Source: Methanosphaera sp. ISO3-F5
GTDB lineage: Archaea > Methanobacteriota > Methanobacteria > Methanobacteriales > Methanobacteriaceae
Assembly (NCBI RefSeq): GCF_034480035.2
Contig: NZ_CP118753.2
Location: 1,065,210-1,129,209, forward strand
Reading direction: 5' to 3'
DNA length: 64,000 nt
The position numbers were made by a program, and so were the translations under genes. This document shows positions 27,432 through 37,550 of this stretch, in pieces. The notes beneath the pieces are model-generated. The model did no database searches. It had not been told where the DNA came from and was given only the letters and a program-made list of their open reading frames with translations. Positions within the stretch are counted from its first letter, which is position 1, and each line of letters begins with the position of its first letter.

Positions 27432-27884
27432 ATGGCTGAAGAAGAATTTAGACATATGGTCCGTATTACTCGTAAAGACGTAGACGGAAGCAAAACAATT
27501 GCATCAGCTTTAACCGAAATCAGAGGAATAGGTAAAGCATTCGCAATAGCTATATGTAAAGTTTTAGATCTAGATCAAGAACAACAAATAGGTTACATCG
27601 ATGATGCATCAGTTGAAAAAATCGAAGAAGTACTTGAAAACCCTCAAGAATTCGGAATTCCTGAATGGTTCTTAAACAGAAGATTTGATTACGAAACTGG
27701 TGAAACAAAACACCTAATCGAATCTGACTTAAACATGACATTACGTGATGACCTCAACAGAATGAAAATGATCAGAAGCTACAAAGGTAAAAGACACGAA
27801 GTCGGTCTACCAGTACGTGGTCAAAGAACTAAATCAACATTTAGACACGGTTCATCTGTTGGTGTAAGCAGATCAAGAGGATAA
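27432..27884 (+). CDS. rps13: 30S ribosomal protein S13
   Basis: The 150-residue protein begins [19 protein letters not shown] and has the S13 helix-two-turn-helix part ([16 protein letters not shown]) and the C-terminal tail [22 protein letters not shown] that reaches the tRNAs. ATG 27432 follows GGAG; the in-frame ATG at 27411 is upstream of that site. It is the first gene of the archaeal S13-S4-S11-RpoD operon. Confidence 0.97.
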   Translation: MAEEEFRHMVRITRKDVDGSKTIASALTEIRGIGKAFAIAICKVLDLDQEQQIGYIDDASVEKIEEVLENPQEFGIPEWFLNRRFDYETGETKHLIESDLNMTLRDDLNRMKMIRSYKGKRHEVGLPVRGQRTKSTFRHGSSVGVSRSRG

Positions 27885-27933
27885 ACTTAGAAAACAAAAC
27901 TTTTTTATAAAAAAATATTAAGGAGATTTGATT

Positions 27934-28491
27934 ATGGGACATCCAAGAAAACCACGAAAACAATACGACACTCCATCACATCCATGGAATGCAGAACGTA
28001 TACAAGAAGAAAACAGATTAGCTGCAAAATATGGTTTAAAAAATAAAAAAGAAATATGGAAAGCAGACTCAAGAGTAAAAAGATACAGAAGAGATGCTCG
28101 TATTATCTTAGGTATGGACGTTGACGAAAGACAACAACAAGAAGCAGAATTATTAAACCATCTTGTAAGATTAGGATTTATCTCACCTAACGCTAAACTA
28201 GAAGAAGTATTAGACTTAAACGTAGAAGACGTTCTAAGAAGAAGATTACAAAGTTTAGTACACAGAAAAGGATTAAGTCAAACAGCTAAAGAAGCAAGAC
28301 TATTTGTAGTACATGGTCACATTACCCTAAACGGTAAAAAAATTAACGCACCAGGACACTTAGTAGCAGTAGCTGATGAAGACAACATAGACTTCTATCC
28401 AGGTTCACCAGTTGCACATAAAGTAGATGCTCCACAAGAAGCAGAAGCAGAAACAGAAGAAGTAGCAGCAGAAGAACCAGACGAAGAATAA
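27934..28491 (+). CDS. rps4: 30S ribosomal protein S4
   Basis: This is the archaeal S4 (uS4), a primary 16S rRNA-binding protein, of 185 residues. [18 protein letters not shown] is the typical archaeal start and [31 protein letters not shown] is the S4 RNA-binding domain. The tail is acidic ([17 protein letters not shown]), as in many archaeal S4 proteins. The start at ATG 27934 is preferred over a TTG at 27928, which lies in the ribosome binding site region (AAGGAG). Confidence 0.97.
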   Translation: MGHPRKPRKQYDTPSHPWNAERIQEENRLAAKYGLKNKKEIWKADSRVKRYRRDARIILGMDVDERQQQEAELLNHLVRLGFISPNAKLEEVLDLNVEDVLRRRLQSLVHRKGLSQTAKEARLFVVHGHITLNGKKINAPGHLVAVADEDNIDFYPGSPVAHKVDAPQEAEAETEEVAAEEPDEE

Positions 28492-28535
28492 ACACAAGAT
28501 GTTATAATTACTAAAAATAATTTATAGGTGATAAA

Positions 28536-28928
28536 ATGGCAGAAAATGATAAATGGGGTGTAGCTCACGTTTACTCATCATTTAACAACACTATTATAAC
28601 CGTAACTGATATAACTGGTGCTGAAACAATTACACAATGGTCTGGTGGAAAAGTTGTACGTTCTGACAGACAAGAATCATCACCATTTGCAGCTATGGAA
28701 GCAGCAAACAGAGTAGCTGATGATATTAAAGAAAAAGGAATTGCTGGACTCCATATTAAAGTACGAGCTTCTGGTGGAAACGGTCCTAGAACACCGGGAC
28801 CTGGTGCTCAAGCAACAATAAGAGCATTAGCAAGAGCTGGTATAAAAATTGGTAAAATTGAAGACGTAACTCCTATACCTCACGACGGAACTGGTAGACC
28901 AGGTGGAAAAAGAGGTAGAAGAGTATAA
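28536..28928 (+). CDS. rps11: 30S ribosomal protein S11
   Basis: The 130-residue protein begins [19 protein letters not shown] and carries [28 protein letters not shown] and [11 protein letters not shown] at the C-terminus, the hallmarks of uS11 in the platform of the small subunit. GGTGATAAAATG gives the start. It lies between rps4 and rpoD, the order conserved in archaea. Confidence 0.97.
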   Translation: MAENDKWGVAHVYSSFNNTIITVTDITGAETITQWSGGKVVRSDRQESSPFAAMEAANRVADDIKEKGIAGLHIKVRASGGNGPRTPGPGAQATIRALARAGIKIGKIEDVTPIPHDGTGRPGGKRGRRV

Positions 28929-28952
28929 GTATTTTAACAAAAGGGTCATAGT

Positions 28953-29750
28953 ATGAATATAGAAATAAGAGAAAAGGATGAAGAAAGAGCTGTATTTGTA
29001 GTTGAAGGTGTAGATGACACATTTATAAATACAATTAGAAGAATATGTCTAGTGGAAATCCCTACTCTTGCAATTGAAGATGTTAACATTTTCAAAAACG
29101 ATGCAAAAATGTTCGATGAAGTACTAGCTCATAGATTAGGATTAATCCCAATCAAAACAGATTTAAACTCCTACATATTTAAATCAGAATGTGACTGTGA
29201 CAATCATTGTTCAAGTTGTAGTGTTTCATTTCTTTTAAAAGAAAAAGGTCCTAAAATAGTATATTCAAAAGATCTAAAATCAGACGACCCAGCTATAAAA
29301 CCAGTTTATGATACAATACCAATAGTAGAACTTCGAGAAGGCGAAGAAGTTGAATTAGAAGCTATAGCAGAACTTGGTTTAGGTTCCGAACATGCAAAAT
29401 GGCAGGCAACAACAACATGTGGATACAAATACTATCCAAAAATCATCATAGACAACGATAAAGTAACAGATCTAGAAGAATACGTTGAAGAATGTCCAAG
29501 AAACGTGTTACAAATTGAAGACGGATTACTAACCTATAATGATGTGGAAAACTGTTCAACATGCAGAACCTGTCAAAGATTATCAGAAAAAGATGATAAC
29601 GGCATAACCATAGACTTTGAAGAAGGGAAATATATATTCAAAATCGAAACAGACGGATCATTAAGACCAGAGGAAGTTCTAACAATAGCTTGTGATATAC
29701 TATCAGAAAAAGCAGATAATATTATAAACTTTGTTAATGAGGAGGAATAA
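28953..29750 (+). CDS. rpoD: DNA-directed RNA polymerase subunit D (Rpo3) with Fe-S domain
   Basis: Subunit D, the archaeal counterpart of bacterial alpha and eukaryotic Rpb3, nucleates polymerase assembly. NTIRRICLVEIPTLAIEDV and LAHRLGLIPIKTD are the conserved assembly motifs. Two Cys-rich segments (CDCDNHCSSC, and CPRN followed by CSTCRTCQR) form the inserted ferredoxin-like domain, which may hold one or two [4Fe-4S] clusters as described for several archaea. The length of 265 residues agrees with an Fe-S-containing form. Confidence 0.96.
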   Translation: MNIEIREKDEERAVFVVEGVDDTFINTIRRICLVEIPTLAIEDVNIFKNDAKMFDEVLAHRLGLIPIKTDLNSYIFKSECDCDNHCSSCSVSFLLKEKGPKIVYSKDLKSDDPAIKPVYDTIPIVELREGEEVELEAIAELGLGSEHAKWQATTTCGYKYYPKIIIDNDKVTDLEEYVEECPRNVLQIEDGLLTYNDVENCSTCRTCQRLSEKDDNGITIDFEEGKYIFKIETDGSLRPEEVLTIACDILSEKADNIINFVNEEE

Positions 29751-29755
29751 TTAAA

Positions 29756-30115
29756 ATGAAATTATCAAAAACTAACCCTAATACAATTGATTTAATCAAA
29801 TCCCTCACCAAACAATCATCTGCAGAAGATGCTCCTATATGGAAAGCTGTTGCTAACGAGCTAAAAAGGGCTAATAGAAAAAACAATGAAGTAAATGTTT
29901 ACCATATAGACAAATATTCTGACGACGATGATACAGTACTTGTACCAACAAAAGTTTTAGGTGAAGGTAACATAACCAAAAAAGTAACTGTAGCAGCATT
30001 TAAATTCTCACAAGAAGCAGAAAAGAAAATCGTAGCTGCTGGCGGAAAATGCCTAAAAATTGATGAACTAATGGCTGAAAATCCAAAAGGATCTAATGTT
30101 AAAATCATAAAGTAG
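29756..30115 (+). CDS. rpl18e: 50S ribosomal protein L18e
   Basis: The 119-residue protein is an eL18 (related to L15): [19 protein letters not shown] at the start and [23 protein letters not shown] in the middle. It starts after GAGGAGGAATAATTAAA, five bases beyond the rpoD stop, and is followed closely by rpl13. Confidence 0.95.
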   Translation: MKLSKTNPNTIDLIKSLTKQSSAEDAPIWKAVANELKRANRKNNEVNVYHIDKYSDDDDTVLVPTKVLGEGNITKKVTVAAFKFSQEAEKKIVAAGGKCLKIDELMAENPKGSNVKIIK

Positions 30116-30125
30116 GTGGATTAAG

Positions 30126-30554
30126 ATGGTAACAATTATTGATGGAGAAGGATTAGTACTTGGAAGACTAGCAAGTACAGTCAGTAAAAGACTCTTAAAC
30201 GGTGAAGAAATCACCATTATTAATGCTGAAAAAATAATCATCTCTGGTAACAAGGATTTTCTCTACGCTAGATACAAACAAAGAGTAGACAGAGCAAGTA
30301 TCTCAAACCCAAGAGACTTAGGTCCAAAATACCCAAGAAGACCAGATGATATATTCAGAAGAACAGTTAGAGGAATGATTCCTTACAGAAAAGCTCACGG
30401 AAGAACAGCATACAAAAACTTAAAAGTAAACGTAGGCGTTCCAAAAGAGTTAGAAGGACAAGAAGTAGTGGAAGTTAAAGAAGCACAACCTAAAAATATT
30501 CAGAAAAGTATGGAATTAGGTACAATTTCTAAATTATTAGGTGCTAAATTTTAA
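30126..30554 (+). CDS. rpl13: 50S ribosomal protein L13
   Basis: This is uL13, an early large-subunit assembly protein. [20 protein letters not shown] and the segment [24 protein letters not shown] are typical of the archaeal type. Its length is 142 residues. The ribosome binding site is TAGGTGG. Confidence 0.95.
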   Translation: MVTIIDGEGLVLGRLASTVSKRLLNGEEITIINAEKIIISGNKDFLYARYKQRVDRASISNPRDLGPKYPRRPDDIFRRTVRGMIPYRKAHGRTAYKNLKVNVGVPKELEGQEVVEVKEAQPKNIQKSMELGTISKLLGAKF

Positions 30555-30578
30555 ATAAAACTAGAGGTCGTGTAAAAT

Positions 30579-30980
30579 ATGAGTAAAGTAGTACACACTA
30601 GTGGAAAAAGAAAAACCGCTATTGCTAGAGGTACAGTAAGAGAAGGAACTGGAAAAGTTAGAATTAACCGTAAACCAGTTGAATTATACAACCCAGAATT
30701 AGCAAGATTAAAAATATTCGAACCATTAGAATTAGCAGGTGACATGGTAAACTCTGTAGACATCAACGTAAGAGTAGTTGGTGGAGGAGTAATGGGCCAA
30801 GCAGAAGCTGCAAGAATGGTAATCGCTAAAGGTTTAGTAGAATACTTTGGTGACATCAACCTCAAAGACAGATATGTTCAATATGACAGAACAATGTTAG
30901 TAGGGGACCCACGTCGTACAGAATCCAAAAAATTCGGTGGACCAGGTGCAAGAGCTAGAAAACAAAAAAGTTACAGGTAA
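30579..30980 (+). CDS. rps9: 30S ribosomal protein S9
   Basis: This is uS9: [20 protein letters not shown] at the start, [23 protein letters not shown], and the C-terminal [17 protein letters not shown], whose final Arg contacts tRNA in the P site. Its length is 133 residues. GAGGTCGTG precedes the ATG. Confidence 0.97.
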   Translation: MSKVVHTSGKRKTAIARGTVREGTGKVRINRKPVELYNPELARLKIFEPLELAGDMVNSVDINVRVVGGGVMGQAEAARMVIAKGLVEYFGDINLKDRYVQYDRTMLVGDPRRTESKKFGGPGARARKQKSYR

Positions 30981-30986
30981 ATTCTT

Positions 30987-31154
30987 ATGTTACTCGTAAG
31001 ATGTTTTTCGTGTGGAAAAGTTATCTCAGCAAGTTTTGATGAATTTAAGGAAAGAACAGAAAATGGTGAAAGTCCAAACGATGTTCTAGATGATCTTGGA
31101 ATTACAAAATATTGTTGTAGAAGAATGTTCATATCACATGTAGATGTATGGTAA
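30987..31154 (+). CDS. rpoN: DNA-directed RNA polymerase subunit N (Rpo10)
   Basis: This 55-residue gene is only six bases after rps9. The protein starts [14 protein letters not shown] and has the zinc site CFSC plus YCCRRMF, the invariant pattern of Rpo10/Rpb10, which binds subunits D and L. Its length is exactly that of the family. Confidence 0.97.
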   Translation: MLLVRCFSCGKVISASFDEFKERTENGESPNDVLDDLGITKYCCRRMFISHVDVW

Positions 31155-31249
31155 GGAACATTTTATTAGGAAACTAAATAAGGGAGCTAAAAATAATAAG
31201 GTAACATTACCTATTTAATAGGCACTCCTCTCCTTTTTACCTTTAAGGT

Positions 31250-31504
31250 ATGGGGGAAAACTTTTTAGTTAAGTTGATGAATAGGATATATACCAGTAAG
31301 GAGCATTTAAGAAATATGCAATCTAGAAAAGATACAAGATTTGAAAAAGCTAGATTAATTGGATCACGAGCACTTCAAATTTCAATGGGTGCAACACCAA
31401 TGGTTGAATTCCAACCAGACGAAGACACAATTAAAATAGCCATACGTGAATATGAGGAAGGAGTACTTCCATTAGATGCAGTAGTTAAAGATGAATACAA
31501 ATAA
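31250..31504 (+). CDS. rpoK: DNA-directed RNA polymerase subunit K (Rpo6)
   Basis: The core [21 protein letters not shown] matches Rpo6/Rpb6/omega, which stabilises the largest subunit. The C-terminal part [16 protein letters not shown] is the conserved end. The protein of 84 residues has an N-terminal extension of about 25 residues; ATG 31277 ([11 protein letters not shown]) is an alternative start. Just upstream are two short inverted repeats, AGGTAA-TTACCT (about 31198-31213) and ACCTTTAAGGT (31239-31249), the second overlapping the putative ribosome binding site. Confidence 0.93.
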   Translation: MGENFLVKLMNRIYTSKEHLRNMQSRKDTRFEKARLIGSRALQISMGATPMVEFQPDEDTIKIAIREYEEGVLPLDAVVKDEYK

Positions 31505-31629
31505 TTTTTTATTTATTTTTAATACACTGAGTATGAAAAAAAACTTTCTTATTTATACACTTATAAGCAGATAAAAAAATAGCCCTTTAATTGAACAACT
31601 ATTTCTACATTTAAAAAGAGGTGTTTTTT

Positions 31630-32874
31630 ATGGATAGTGTAATTGAAGACGTACGATTAAGAAAAATTATAGATAGTAGAGGAAATCCAACCGTTGAAGC
31701 AGACATATTAACATGGAACGGATTCGGTAGAGCTGCAGCACCTAGTGGAGCAAGTACAGGAGTAAACGAAGTTGCATCCTTCCCTGAAGGTGGAGTAGAC
31801 CAAGTAATAGCTGAAGTAGAAGACTTAATATCATCAGAAATTATTGGAATGGAAGCAGAAGATCTAAGAGAAATAGACACAGTACTAAAAGAAATTGATG
31901 GTACAGACAACTTCTCAACAATAGGTGGAAACACAGCAGTAGCAGTATCCATGGCTACAGCAAAAGCAGCAGCTTCAAGTTATAACTTACCATTATACAA
32001 ATTCCTAGGTGGAATAATGCCTGTATCAATTCCATACCCACTAGGAAACATGATAAATGGTGGAGCACACGCTGGTACAAACGCACCTGATATACAGGAA
32101 TTCCTAGTTATCCCAGTAGGAGCAACCAGCATAATAGAAGCAATGGAAACAAACATTAACGTCCACAGAAGAATAAAAGAAAAAATCCAAGCAACTGACA
32201 GTACATTTACTGGAGGTAAAGGAGACGAAGGTGGATGGGCACCAAACCTTACCAATGAACAAGCATTAGAAATACAAACTAGTTCATGTACAGAAATAAC
32301 TGATGAAACAGGAGTAGAAGTAAGACCAGGATTAGATGTTGCAAGTAGTGAATTCTGGAACGAAAAAGAACAAAAATACATCTATGAACGTGAAGGTGCT
32401 TCAAGAACTGTTGAAGAACAAATTGATTACATTGCTGACTTAGTAGATACATACAAATTCTTCTATGTAGAAGACCCAATTCAAGAAAATGATTTCGAAG
32501 CATTTGCAGAATTAACAGCAAAATCAGGTAAATATTGTTTAATCTGTGGAGACGACTTATTTGTAACCAACCCTGAAATTCTTGCAAAAGGTATTGAAGC
32601 AAAAGCAGCAAATTCCTTAATCATTAAACCTAACCAGATAGGTACATTAACAGATACTTATAACTCTATCCAATTAGCAAAAGCAAACAAATATGTTCCT
32701 GTAGTATCACATAGATCTGGTGAAACTACTGATGAAACAATTGCACACATAGCAGTAGCATTCAATGCACCAATTATTAAAACTGGAGCAGCTGGTGGAG
32801 AAAGAATTGCAAAACTTAATGAATTAGTCAGAATCGAAGAAGAATTACCAAATCCTAAGATGGCTGATTTATAA
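31630..32874 (+). CDS. eno: enolase (phosphopyruvate hydratase)
   Basis: Enolase interconverts 2-phosphoglycerate and phosphoenolpyruvate. The 414-residue sequence shows [24 protein letters not shown], the acidic [13 protein letters not shown], Mg ligands in FYVEDPI and CGDDLFVTN, the catalytic Lys in [13 protein letters not shown], and [19 protein letters not shown] 31630 follows GAGGTG; the GTG at 31621 belongs to that site. Its place between rpoK and rps2 is conserved in Methanobacteriales. Confidence 0.97.
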   Translation: MDSVIEDVRLRKIIDSRGNPTVEADILTWNGFGRAAAPSGASTGVNEVASFPEGGVDQVIAEVEDLISSEIIGMEAEDLREIDTVLKEIDGTDNFSTIGGNTAVAVSMATAKAAASSYNLPLYKFLGGIMPVSIPYPLGNMINGGAHAGTNAPDIQEFLVIPVGATSIIEAMETNINVHRRIKEKIQATDSTFTGGKGDEGGWAPNLTNEQALEIQTSSCTEITDETGVEVRPGLDVASSEFWNEKEQKYIYEREGASRTVEEQIDYIADLVDTYKFFYVEDPIQENDFEAFAELTAKSGKYCLICGDDLFVTNPEILAKGIEAKAANSLIIKPNQIGTLTDTYNSIQLAKANKYVPVVSHRSGETTDETIAHIAVAFNAPIIKTGAAGGERIAKLNELVRIEEELPNPKMADL

Positions 32875-32884
32875 TGGAGTTATT

Positions 32885-33067
32885 ATGGATATTAGTATAA
32901 ACTATGATAAGTGTAATAACATAGGTTGTCTTGAATGCCTGGACATTTGTCCTATGGATGTCTTTGATTTAATCGCAGAGCGTTTAGTTTATGATATTTC
33001 TAAGTGTGTAGGATGTCTGGCATGTCAGGAAGTATGTGCTTATGATGCTATCAGGGTTTTATATTAA
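32885..33067 (+). CDS. 2[4Fe-4S] ferredoxin
   Basis: The 60-residue protein has two cluster motifs. The second is normal, CVGCLACQEVC, though Ala replaces the usual Pro. The first is stretched: CNNIGCLECLDICP has four residues, rather than two, between the first two cysteines. It is a low-potential electron carrier in methanogenic metabolism by family. It starts 10 bases after the enolase stop with GGAG upstream. Confidence 0.88.
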   Translation: MDISINYDKCNNIGCLECLDICPMDVFDLIAERLVYDISKCVGCLACQEVCAYDAIRVLY

Positions 33068-33125
33068 TTATATTAAAAACGAATTATTATTAAATAAAAA
33101 ATGAATATTTTAAGAGGTAAATAAA

Positions 33126-33722
33126 ATGTCTGAATTATTAATACCATTAGATAAGTACCTTGCAGCAGGTTTACACATAGGTACTCAACAAAAAACTAAA
33201 GATATGGAAAAATACATATACAGAGTAAGAGCAGATGGTCTTCACGTATTAGATGTAAAAAGCAGTAATGATAAAATTCTCATTGCAGCAAAATTATTAT
33301 CAAAATATGATCCTGATGATGTGCTCGTAGTAAGTACAAGACAGTATGGTCAAGCACCTGTAAAAAAATTCGGTGAAGTAACTGGTTGTAAAACAATTCC
33401 TGGAAGATTTATTCCTGGTACACTTACAAACCCTAGATACTCAAAATTCATTGAACCTAAATTATTAGTTGTTACTGACCCACGTAGTGACTCACAAGCA
33501 GTTATTGAAGCAAGACAAAACGGTATTCCTGTTGTTGCATTATGTGATACAGAAAACCTTTTATCAAATGTTGATGTAGCTATACCTGTTAACAATAAAG
33601 GTAGAAAAGCTATTGCTTTAGTATACTGGTTACTTGCTAGACAAGTTTTAAGAAACAGAGGTATCTTAAATAGTGATGAAGAATTCGATTTAGAACCTAC
33701 TGATTTCGAATTAAAAATATAA
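33126..33722 (+). CDS. rps2: 30S ribosomal protein S2
   Basis: This is uS2 of archaeal type (198 residues): [39 protein letters not shown] and [31 protein letters not shown]. It binds the small-subunit head-body junction. It is the last gene of the operon. Confidence 0.97.
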   Translation: MSELLIPLDKYLAAGLHIGTQQKTKDMEKYIYRVRADGLHVLDVKSSNDKILIAAKLLSKYDPDDVLVVSTRQYGQAPVKKFGEVTGCKTIPGRFIPGTLTNPRYSKFIEPKLLVVTDPRSDSQAVIEARQNGIPVVALCDTENLLSNVDVAIPVNNKGRKAIALVYWLLARQVLRNRGILNSDEEFDLEPTDFELKI

Positions 33723-33752
33723 TACTATTTATTAGTGGATAAGAATGGGTTC

Positions 33753-34748
33753 TTATCTATTTTCCTTTTTTTCTATTGATTCTAGATAGTTATCTAGTAA
33801 TGTGTATAATTCTTTTTTTGTGTTTGTTTGAAATATTTTTTCTTTGATTCTTGCATTGAATGGTAGTTTTTTTATGTAGTATGATGCGTGTTTTCTGATT
33901 TTTATTATGGCTATTTTTTCATCTTTTTCTTCTTCTAGTAATAGTTCTGTGTGTTTTTTGATCATGTTTATTTTTTGTTGTGCTGTTATTGTTTCTGGTT
34001 TTTTGTTATGGTCTAGGTAGTTGTTTATTTGTTTTATTAGCCATGGGTTTCCTAGTACTCCTCGTCCTATCATTATTGCATCACATTTTGTTTCTTGGAG
34101 CATTTTTTCTGCATCGTAGCATGTCCATATGTCTCCGTTTCCGATGACTGGTATGTTTACATTTTCTTTCACTTGTTTTATTATGTTCCAGTCTGATTTT
34201 CCGGAGTATTGTTGTGTTTTTGTCCGTGGATGTACTGTTATTGCACTTGCTCCTGCTTCTTCTATTATTTTTGCTATTTTTGTTGCGTTGATGTGTTGTT
34301 GGTCCCATCCGCTTCTTATTTTTGCTGTAACTGGTATGTTTACTGAGTCTACTGTTTTTTCTATTATTTGTCTTATTAGTTCTGGTTTTCTTAGTAGTCC
34401 GCTTCCTGATTCTGCTTTTTGGCATATTTTGTCTACGGGGCATCCCATGTTGATGTCTATTATGCTTGGTTTTATGTTTTCTTCTATGTATTTGGATGCT
34501 TCTTTGTATTTGTCGGGTTGTTTTCCGAGTAGTTGTATTGCTATTGGTTTTTCGTCTTGTGTTATTTTCATTTTTTTCTTTGTTTTGTGGTCGGGGTTTA
34601 GTATGGAGTTTGTGTGTATCATTTCTGTTTCTAGTAGTCCGCAGTTCATGTTTTTTATTATTTTTCTGTATGTGTGGTCGCATATGTCTGCCATTGGTGC
34701 TAGTACTGTTTGGTTTTTTATTTTTATGTTACCAATTTTCCATTTCAT
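33753..34748 (-). CDS. tRNA-dihydrouridine synthase (DusB-like)
   Basis: An FMN enzyme that reduces uridine to dihydrouridine in tRNA. The 331-residue protein has VLAPMADICDHTYR, the IDINMGCPVDKICQK loop with the catalytic Cys, TAKIRSGWD, TVHPRTKTQQYSGKSDW, IGNGDIWTCYDA and MIGRGVLGNPWL. The C-terminal helical tRNA-binding part is present but short. The gene is on the strand opposite to the ribosomal operon and converges with it. Its coding strand is extremely A/C-rich, which produces long meaningless antisense frames. Confidence 0.93.
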   Translation of the reverse strand: MKWKIGNIKIKNQTVLAPMADICDHTYRKIIKNMNCGLLETEMIHTNSILNPDHKTKKKMKITQDEKPIAIQLLGKQPDKYKEASKYIEENIKPSIIDINMGCPVDKICQKAESGSGLLRKPELIRQIIEKTVDSVNIPVTAKIRSGWDQQHINATKIAKIIEEAGASAITVHPRTKTQQYSGKSDWNIIKQVKENVNIPVIGNGDIWTCYDAEKMLQETKCDAIMIGRGVLGNPWLIKQINNYLDHNKKPETITAQQKINMIKKHTELLLEEEKDEKIAIIKIRKHASYYIKKLPFNARIKEKIFQTNTKKELYTLLDNYLESIEKKENR

Positions 34749-34841
34749 TTGTTATCACATTTTTAGAAGTAGTATGTTATTTTTTGTGGTGGTTATTTTA
34801 AATAGTTAATGGGGGTGGGTGGTGAGGGGTTTTTTATTTGT

Positions 34842-35081
34842 TTATTCTTTTATGATTTTTATGAGGTTGTTGTATTGTGCTGCGTCTTCGAATATTTCTA
34901 GTAGGTCGGGGTCTATGTTTTCTGTGTTTTTTAGTGTGATTTGTGTTTTTGAGTAGTGTCCTATGAGGTATTGGTATATGTCTTGGTAGTCTCCGTCGTA
35001 TATGGGTAGGTCGAAGGTTTCTTTTAGGTATTTGTTTGGGTTTTGGTTGAGTTTGTTTATGTCTATTTCGTATTTTGTCAT
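34842..35081 (-). CDS. barstar-family protein
   Basis: The 79-residue protein reads KYLKETFDLPIYDGDYQDIYQYL, then a beta strand TQITLKNTE, a helix LLEIFEDAAQ and a final strand LIKIIKE. This order and the LP-x-YDGDYQDIYQYL motif match barstar, the intracellular inhibitor of barnase-type ribonucleases. No barnase-like gene is adjacent. It stands alone between the dihydrouridine synthase and MEMO genes, with its own weak site (GGAAG). Confidence 0.75.
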   Translation of the reverse strand: MTKYEIDINKLNQNPNKYLKETFDLPIYDGDYQDIYQYLIGHYSKTQITLKNTENIDPDLLEIFEDAAQYNNLIKIIKE

Positions 35082-35135
35082 TTTTTTTTCTTCCTATTAT
35101 TTTTATAACTATTGTTATATTTGTTGTATTATATA

Positions 35136-35972
35136 TTATTTACCTATAACAGCAGACATATAACCCACAACAGAATCATAGTCACCAGATACATCACCAC
35201 TAGTACTATGATTTAAAACAATACTCCTATCATAATCCTGCAGTTTAGCCAAAGTAACAGCAGTAATAACAGGCCCATAACCACACATTGTAATATCATA
35301 ATCAACAATATCATTTACCATATCATCCATACACATAGACTCAACAGATTTCATAACCTTAGCATCAAGGAACAATGCAGTATCAACATCCTCATAATGA
35401 GTTAAATCAGTACTGGCAACAACAACACACTTACGACCCAACTTAGACATAACCTTATCCAAACTACGAGCCAAATTCTCACACAACTCAGGCACTTGCC
35501 TGCTAATAACAATAGGAACAATCCTAAAACTATGACTACCACAAATATACTGAATAAAAGGAAGCTCAACCTCAATACTATGCTCCCTCATATGAGCAGC
35601 ATTATCAACAACAACATTATCATCAACATTCAACAACTCCTCAACAAACTCAGTGTCAACATCAACAACACCAAGAGGAGTTTCCCATCCAGAATAACTG
35701 CAAACATCAATATTAGTACCAAAACCAGTATGATTAGGACCTAAAATAATAAAAGTATCAGGTAAATCATGACAACACAATTCACTAAAAGTATAAGAAG
35801 CGGTTAAACCCGAATAAACATAACCAGCATGGGGCACTACACAACTAACAACATTATCTAAATGAGCATCATCCTTATTATCAGTTTTTTCAAAATATTT
35901 CTTAATCTGACCAATCAGCAAATCCTTATCAGACTCATAAAAAAGACCAGACACACAAGGTTCACGTATCAT
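35136..35972 (-). CDS. MEMO family protein (AmmeMemoRadiSam system protein B type)
   Basis: The 278-residue protein has the MEMO motifs VVPHAGYVYSGLTASYTF, FIILGPNHTGFG, MREHSIEVELPFIQYI and STDLTHYE, with His residues arranged as in metal-binding class III dioxygenases. Methanogen members are often linked to isoprenoid genes. The precise reaction is not settled. The coding strand is T/G-rich, the reverse of its neighbour. Confidence 0.93.
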   Translation of the reverse strand: MIREPCVSGLFYESDKDLLIGQIKKYFEKTDNKDDAHLDNVVSCVVPHAGYVYSGLTASYTFSELCCHDLPDTFIILGPNHTGFGTNIDVCSYSGWETPLGVVDVDTEFVEELLNVDDNVVVDNAAHMREHSIEVELPFIQYICGSHSFRIVPIVISRQVPELCENLARSLDKVMSKLGRKCVVVASTDLTHYEDVDTALFLDAKVMKSVESMCMDDMVNDIVDYDITMCGYGPVITAVTLAKLQDYDRSIVLNHSTSGDVSGDYDSVVGYMSAVIGK

Positions 35973-36107
35973 AAATTATCACTAATATATATTTATGAAA
36001 CATGAAACTAAAATAATAATCTAATCAAAAAACAAGACACAAAAAAAATACACTAAATATCATCAAACATTTAAAAGGACATTAATAAAAAAAAAGTTTA
36101 AAAAAAA

Positions 36108-36560
36108 TTATTCTTTATTAGCTGGAATAACAAAAACAGGTACTGGAGCTTCCCTGATAATTTTCTCAGTAACACTACCTAATAAAAATCTGTCAACAGC
36201 ACCTTTACCACTATTAGAAATTACAATCATGTCAATATTCTCTTTTTTACATAAATCAATTATAACATCACAAGGTTTACCACTAAGTGCCATTTTACGT
36301 ATTTTTACATTACTCTGTTCCTGAATTTCAGCTACTTTCAGAACTTTTTCTTCAAATTCATTTAAAACCTTTTCACTATATTCTTCAACAGTTTTATATT
36401 TACCATAATCTTCTTTTTGAATATTGGTTAAGTGTCTTCTATCCACAACATGTAATAAAACTAGTTCAGCCTTTTCGTCTGAAGCAATTTGAAGTGCATG
36501 TTTAATAGCTGCTTCAGCATTTTTTGATCCGTCACTAGTTAATAAAATTCTTTTATACAT
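36108..36560 (-). CDS. universal stress protein (UspA family)
   Basis: The 150-residue protein starts MYKRILLTSDGSKNAEAAIKHA and ends with the nucleotide-binding motif VISNSGKGAVDRFLLGS and VTEKIIREAPVPVFVIP, so it is of the ATP-binding UspA type. ATG 36560 follows GAGGAG; a longer in-frame start at 36572 lies in that leader. Confidence 0.93.
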   Translation of the reverse strand: MYKRILLTSDGSKNAEAAIKHALQIASDEKAELVLLHVVDRRHLTNIQKEDYGKYKTVEEYSEKVLNEFEEKVLKVAEIQEQSNVKIRKMALSGKPCDVIIDLCKKENIDMIVISNSGKGAVDRFLLGSVTEKIIREAPVPVFVIPANKE

Positions 36561-36958
36561 ATAACTCCTCAAATTTATTATAATTCTCTAATTAAAATTA
36601 TGTTATAAAAGCCTAATAAATTTTAAGTTTATAAAAAATTATTTTTCATTAACAAAAATTGAATACCTTAGTAGATACTTACTGAAAAAGCATATAATTG
36701 CAAAAAACATATTCATAGGTTATAGTCTTATCTTATAAAAAGTTTATATGATTAAAGGGGATAATAGATCCTATTTAAAGCAAGATATGATATTATACCA
36801 TAAAATATATCTTAAATGGGAACAATAAGTATTATGAAATAATATTATAAGAAACAAGTAATAATATACGAAAACAATAAAAAAATAGTAGTGTCATACT
36901 ATATTATTTCTAATATGAATTGATAAAAAATAGTTTTAATAACAAAAGATTTTATTTA
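36561..36958. other. gene-free AT-rich stretch
   Basis: About 400 bases between the universal stress gene and the histone terminator hold no convincing ORF on either strand. TATA-like sequences near 36610-36630 probably serve the stress-protein gene. I see nothing else. Confidence 0.5.
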
Positions 36959-36982
36959 GATGTTACTAGTAAAAGTAACATC
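36959..36982 (-). terminator. stem-loop downstream of the histone gene
   Basis: GATGTTACT (36959-36967) and AGTAACATC (36974-36982) form a perfect 9-bp stem with a 6-base loop, 21 bases after the histone stop. It is followed by a moderately T-rich stretch on the minus strand. It probably ends or stabilises the abundant histone transcript. Confidence 0.55.
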
Positions 36983-37003
36983 CTAAAATATTTCTTTAAA
37001 CAT

Positions 37004-37201
37004 TTATAATGCTAATTTAACATCATCAGCTGTGATAGTTTTACGACCAGCATGTTTAGCAAGTTTTGTTGCTCTTGCTGCAATTTGTTCTCCTTCTTCT
37101 TCAAGAAGGTTTGCAAGTTCTATTGCTGCGTCATCACTTATTCTTTCAGCACCTGCATTTTTTAATATTCTTTTAACTGGTGCAATTGGTAATTCTGCCA
37201 T
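37004..37201 (-). CDS. archaeal histone (HMf-like)
   Basis: The 65-residue protein MAELPIAPVKRILKNAGAER is a single histone fold, with R-T pair segments (AARATKLAKHAGRKTITADDV) identical in pattern to HMfA/HMfB. It forms dimers that wrap DNA. ATG 37201 follows AGGAG; the longer in-frame start at 37225 would add residues absent from the family. Confidence 0.97.
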   Translation of the reverse strand: MAELPIAPVKRILKNAGAERISDDAAIELANLLEEEGEQIAARATKLAKHAGRKTITADDVKLAL

Positions 37202-37550
37202 AAATATCTTTCTCCTATAATTCAATGTTTAATGCTTTGTAATTAGCATTATATAAAGGTTTTTATAAAAACTATATTTTTCATAAATTTATCCCTATTT
37301 TCAATTAATATCTACATTCATTTCCAAAAAAATTAATATAACAATTACCTATATTTGATTCAAAAAGTATTCAAAGTTCTGTAAATAAAAATATTGATTA
37401 TACTTTCAAAGATATAAATTAATAATAATATATAATAAAATAACAATAATACTTGAAAAAATCATATACCCTAAATAACACACTACTCTTAACATAATAT
37501 AATTATTTAAGCTAAGAAAATGAAATATTCTAATAGAAAGCGTGATAAAA

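Noticed and set aside
31155-31249. A tRNA or small RNA between rpoN and rpoK
   Set aside because: The short inverted repeats do not form a cloverleaf or a strong structure; they look more like local regulatory hairpins.
34081-34809. Long open frames on both strands overlapping the dihydrouridine synthase gene
   Set aside because: They result from the strong A/C bias of the coding strand; their translations are low-complexity (Arg/Asn/Thr or Phe/Cys/Val rich) and have no ribosome binding sites.
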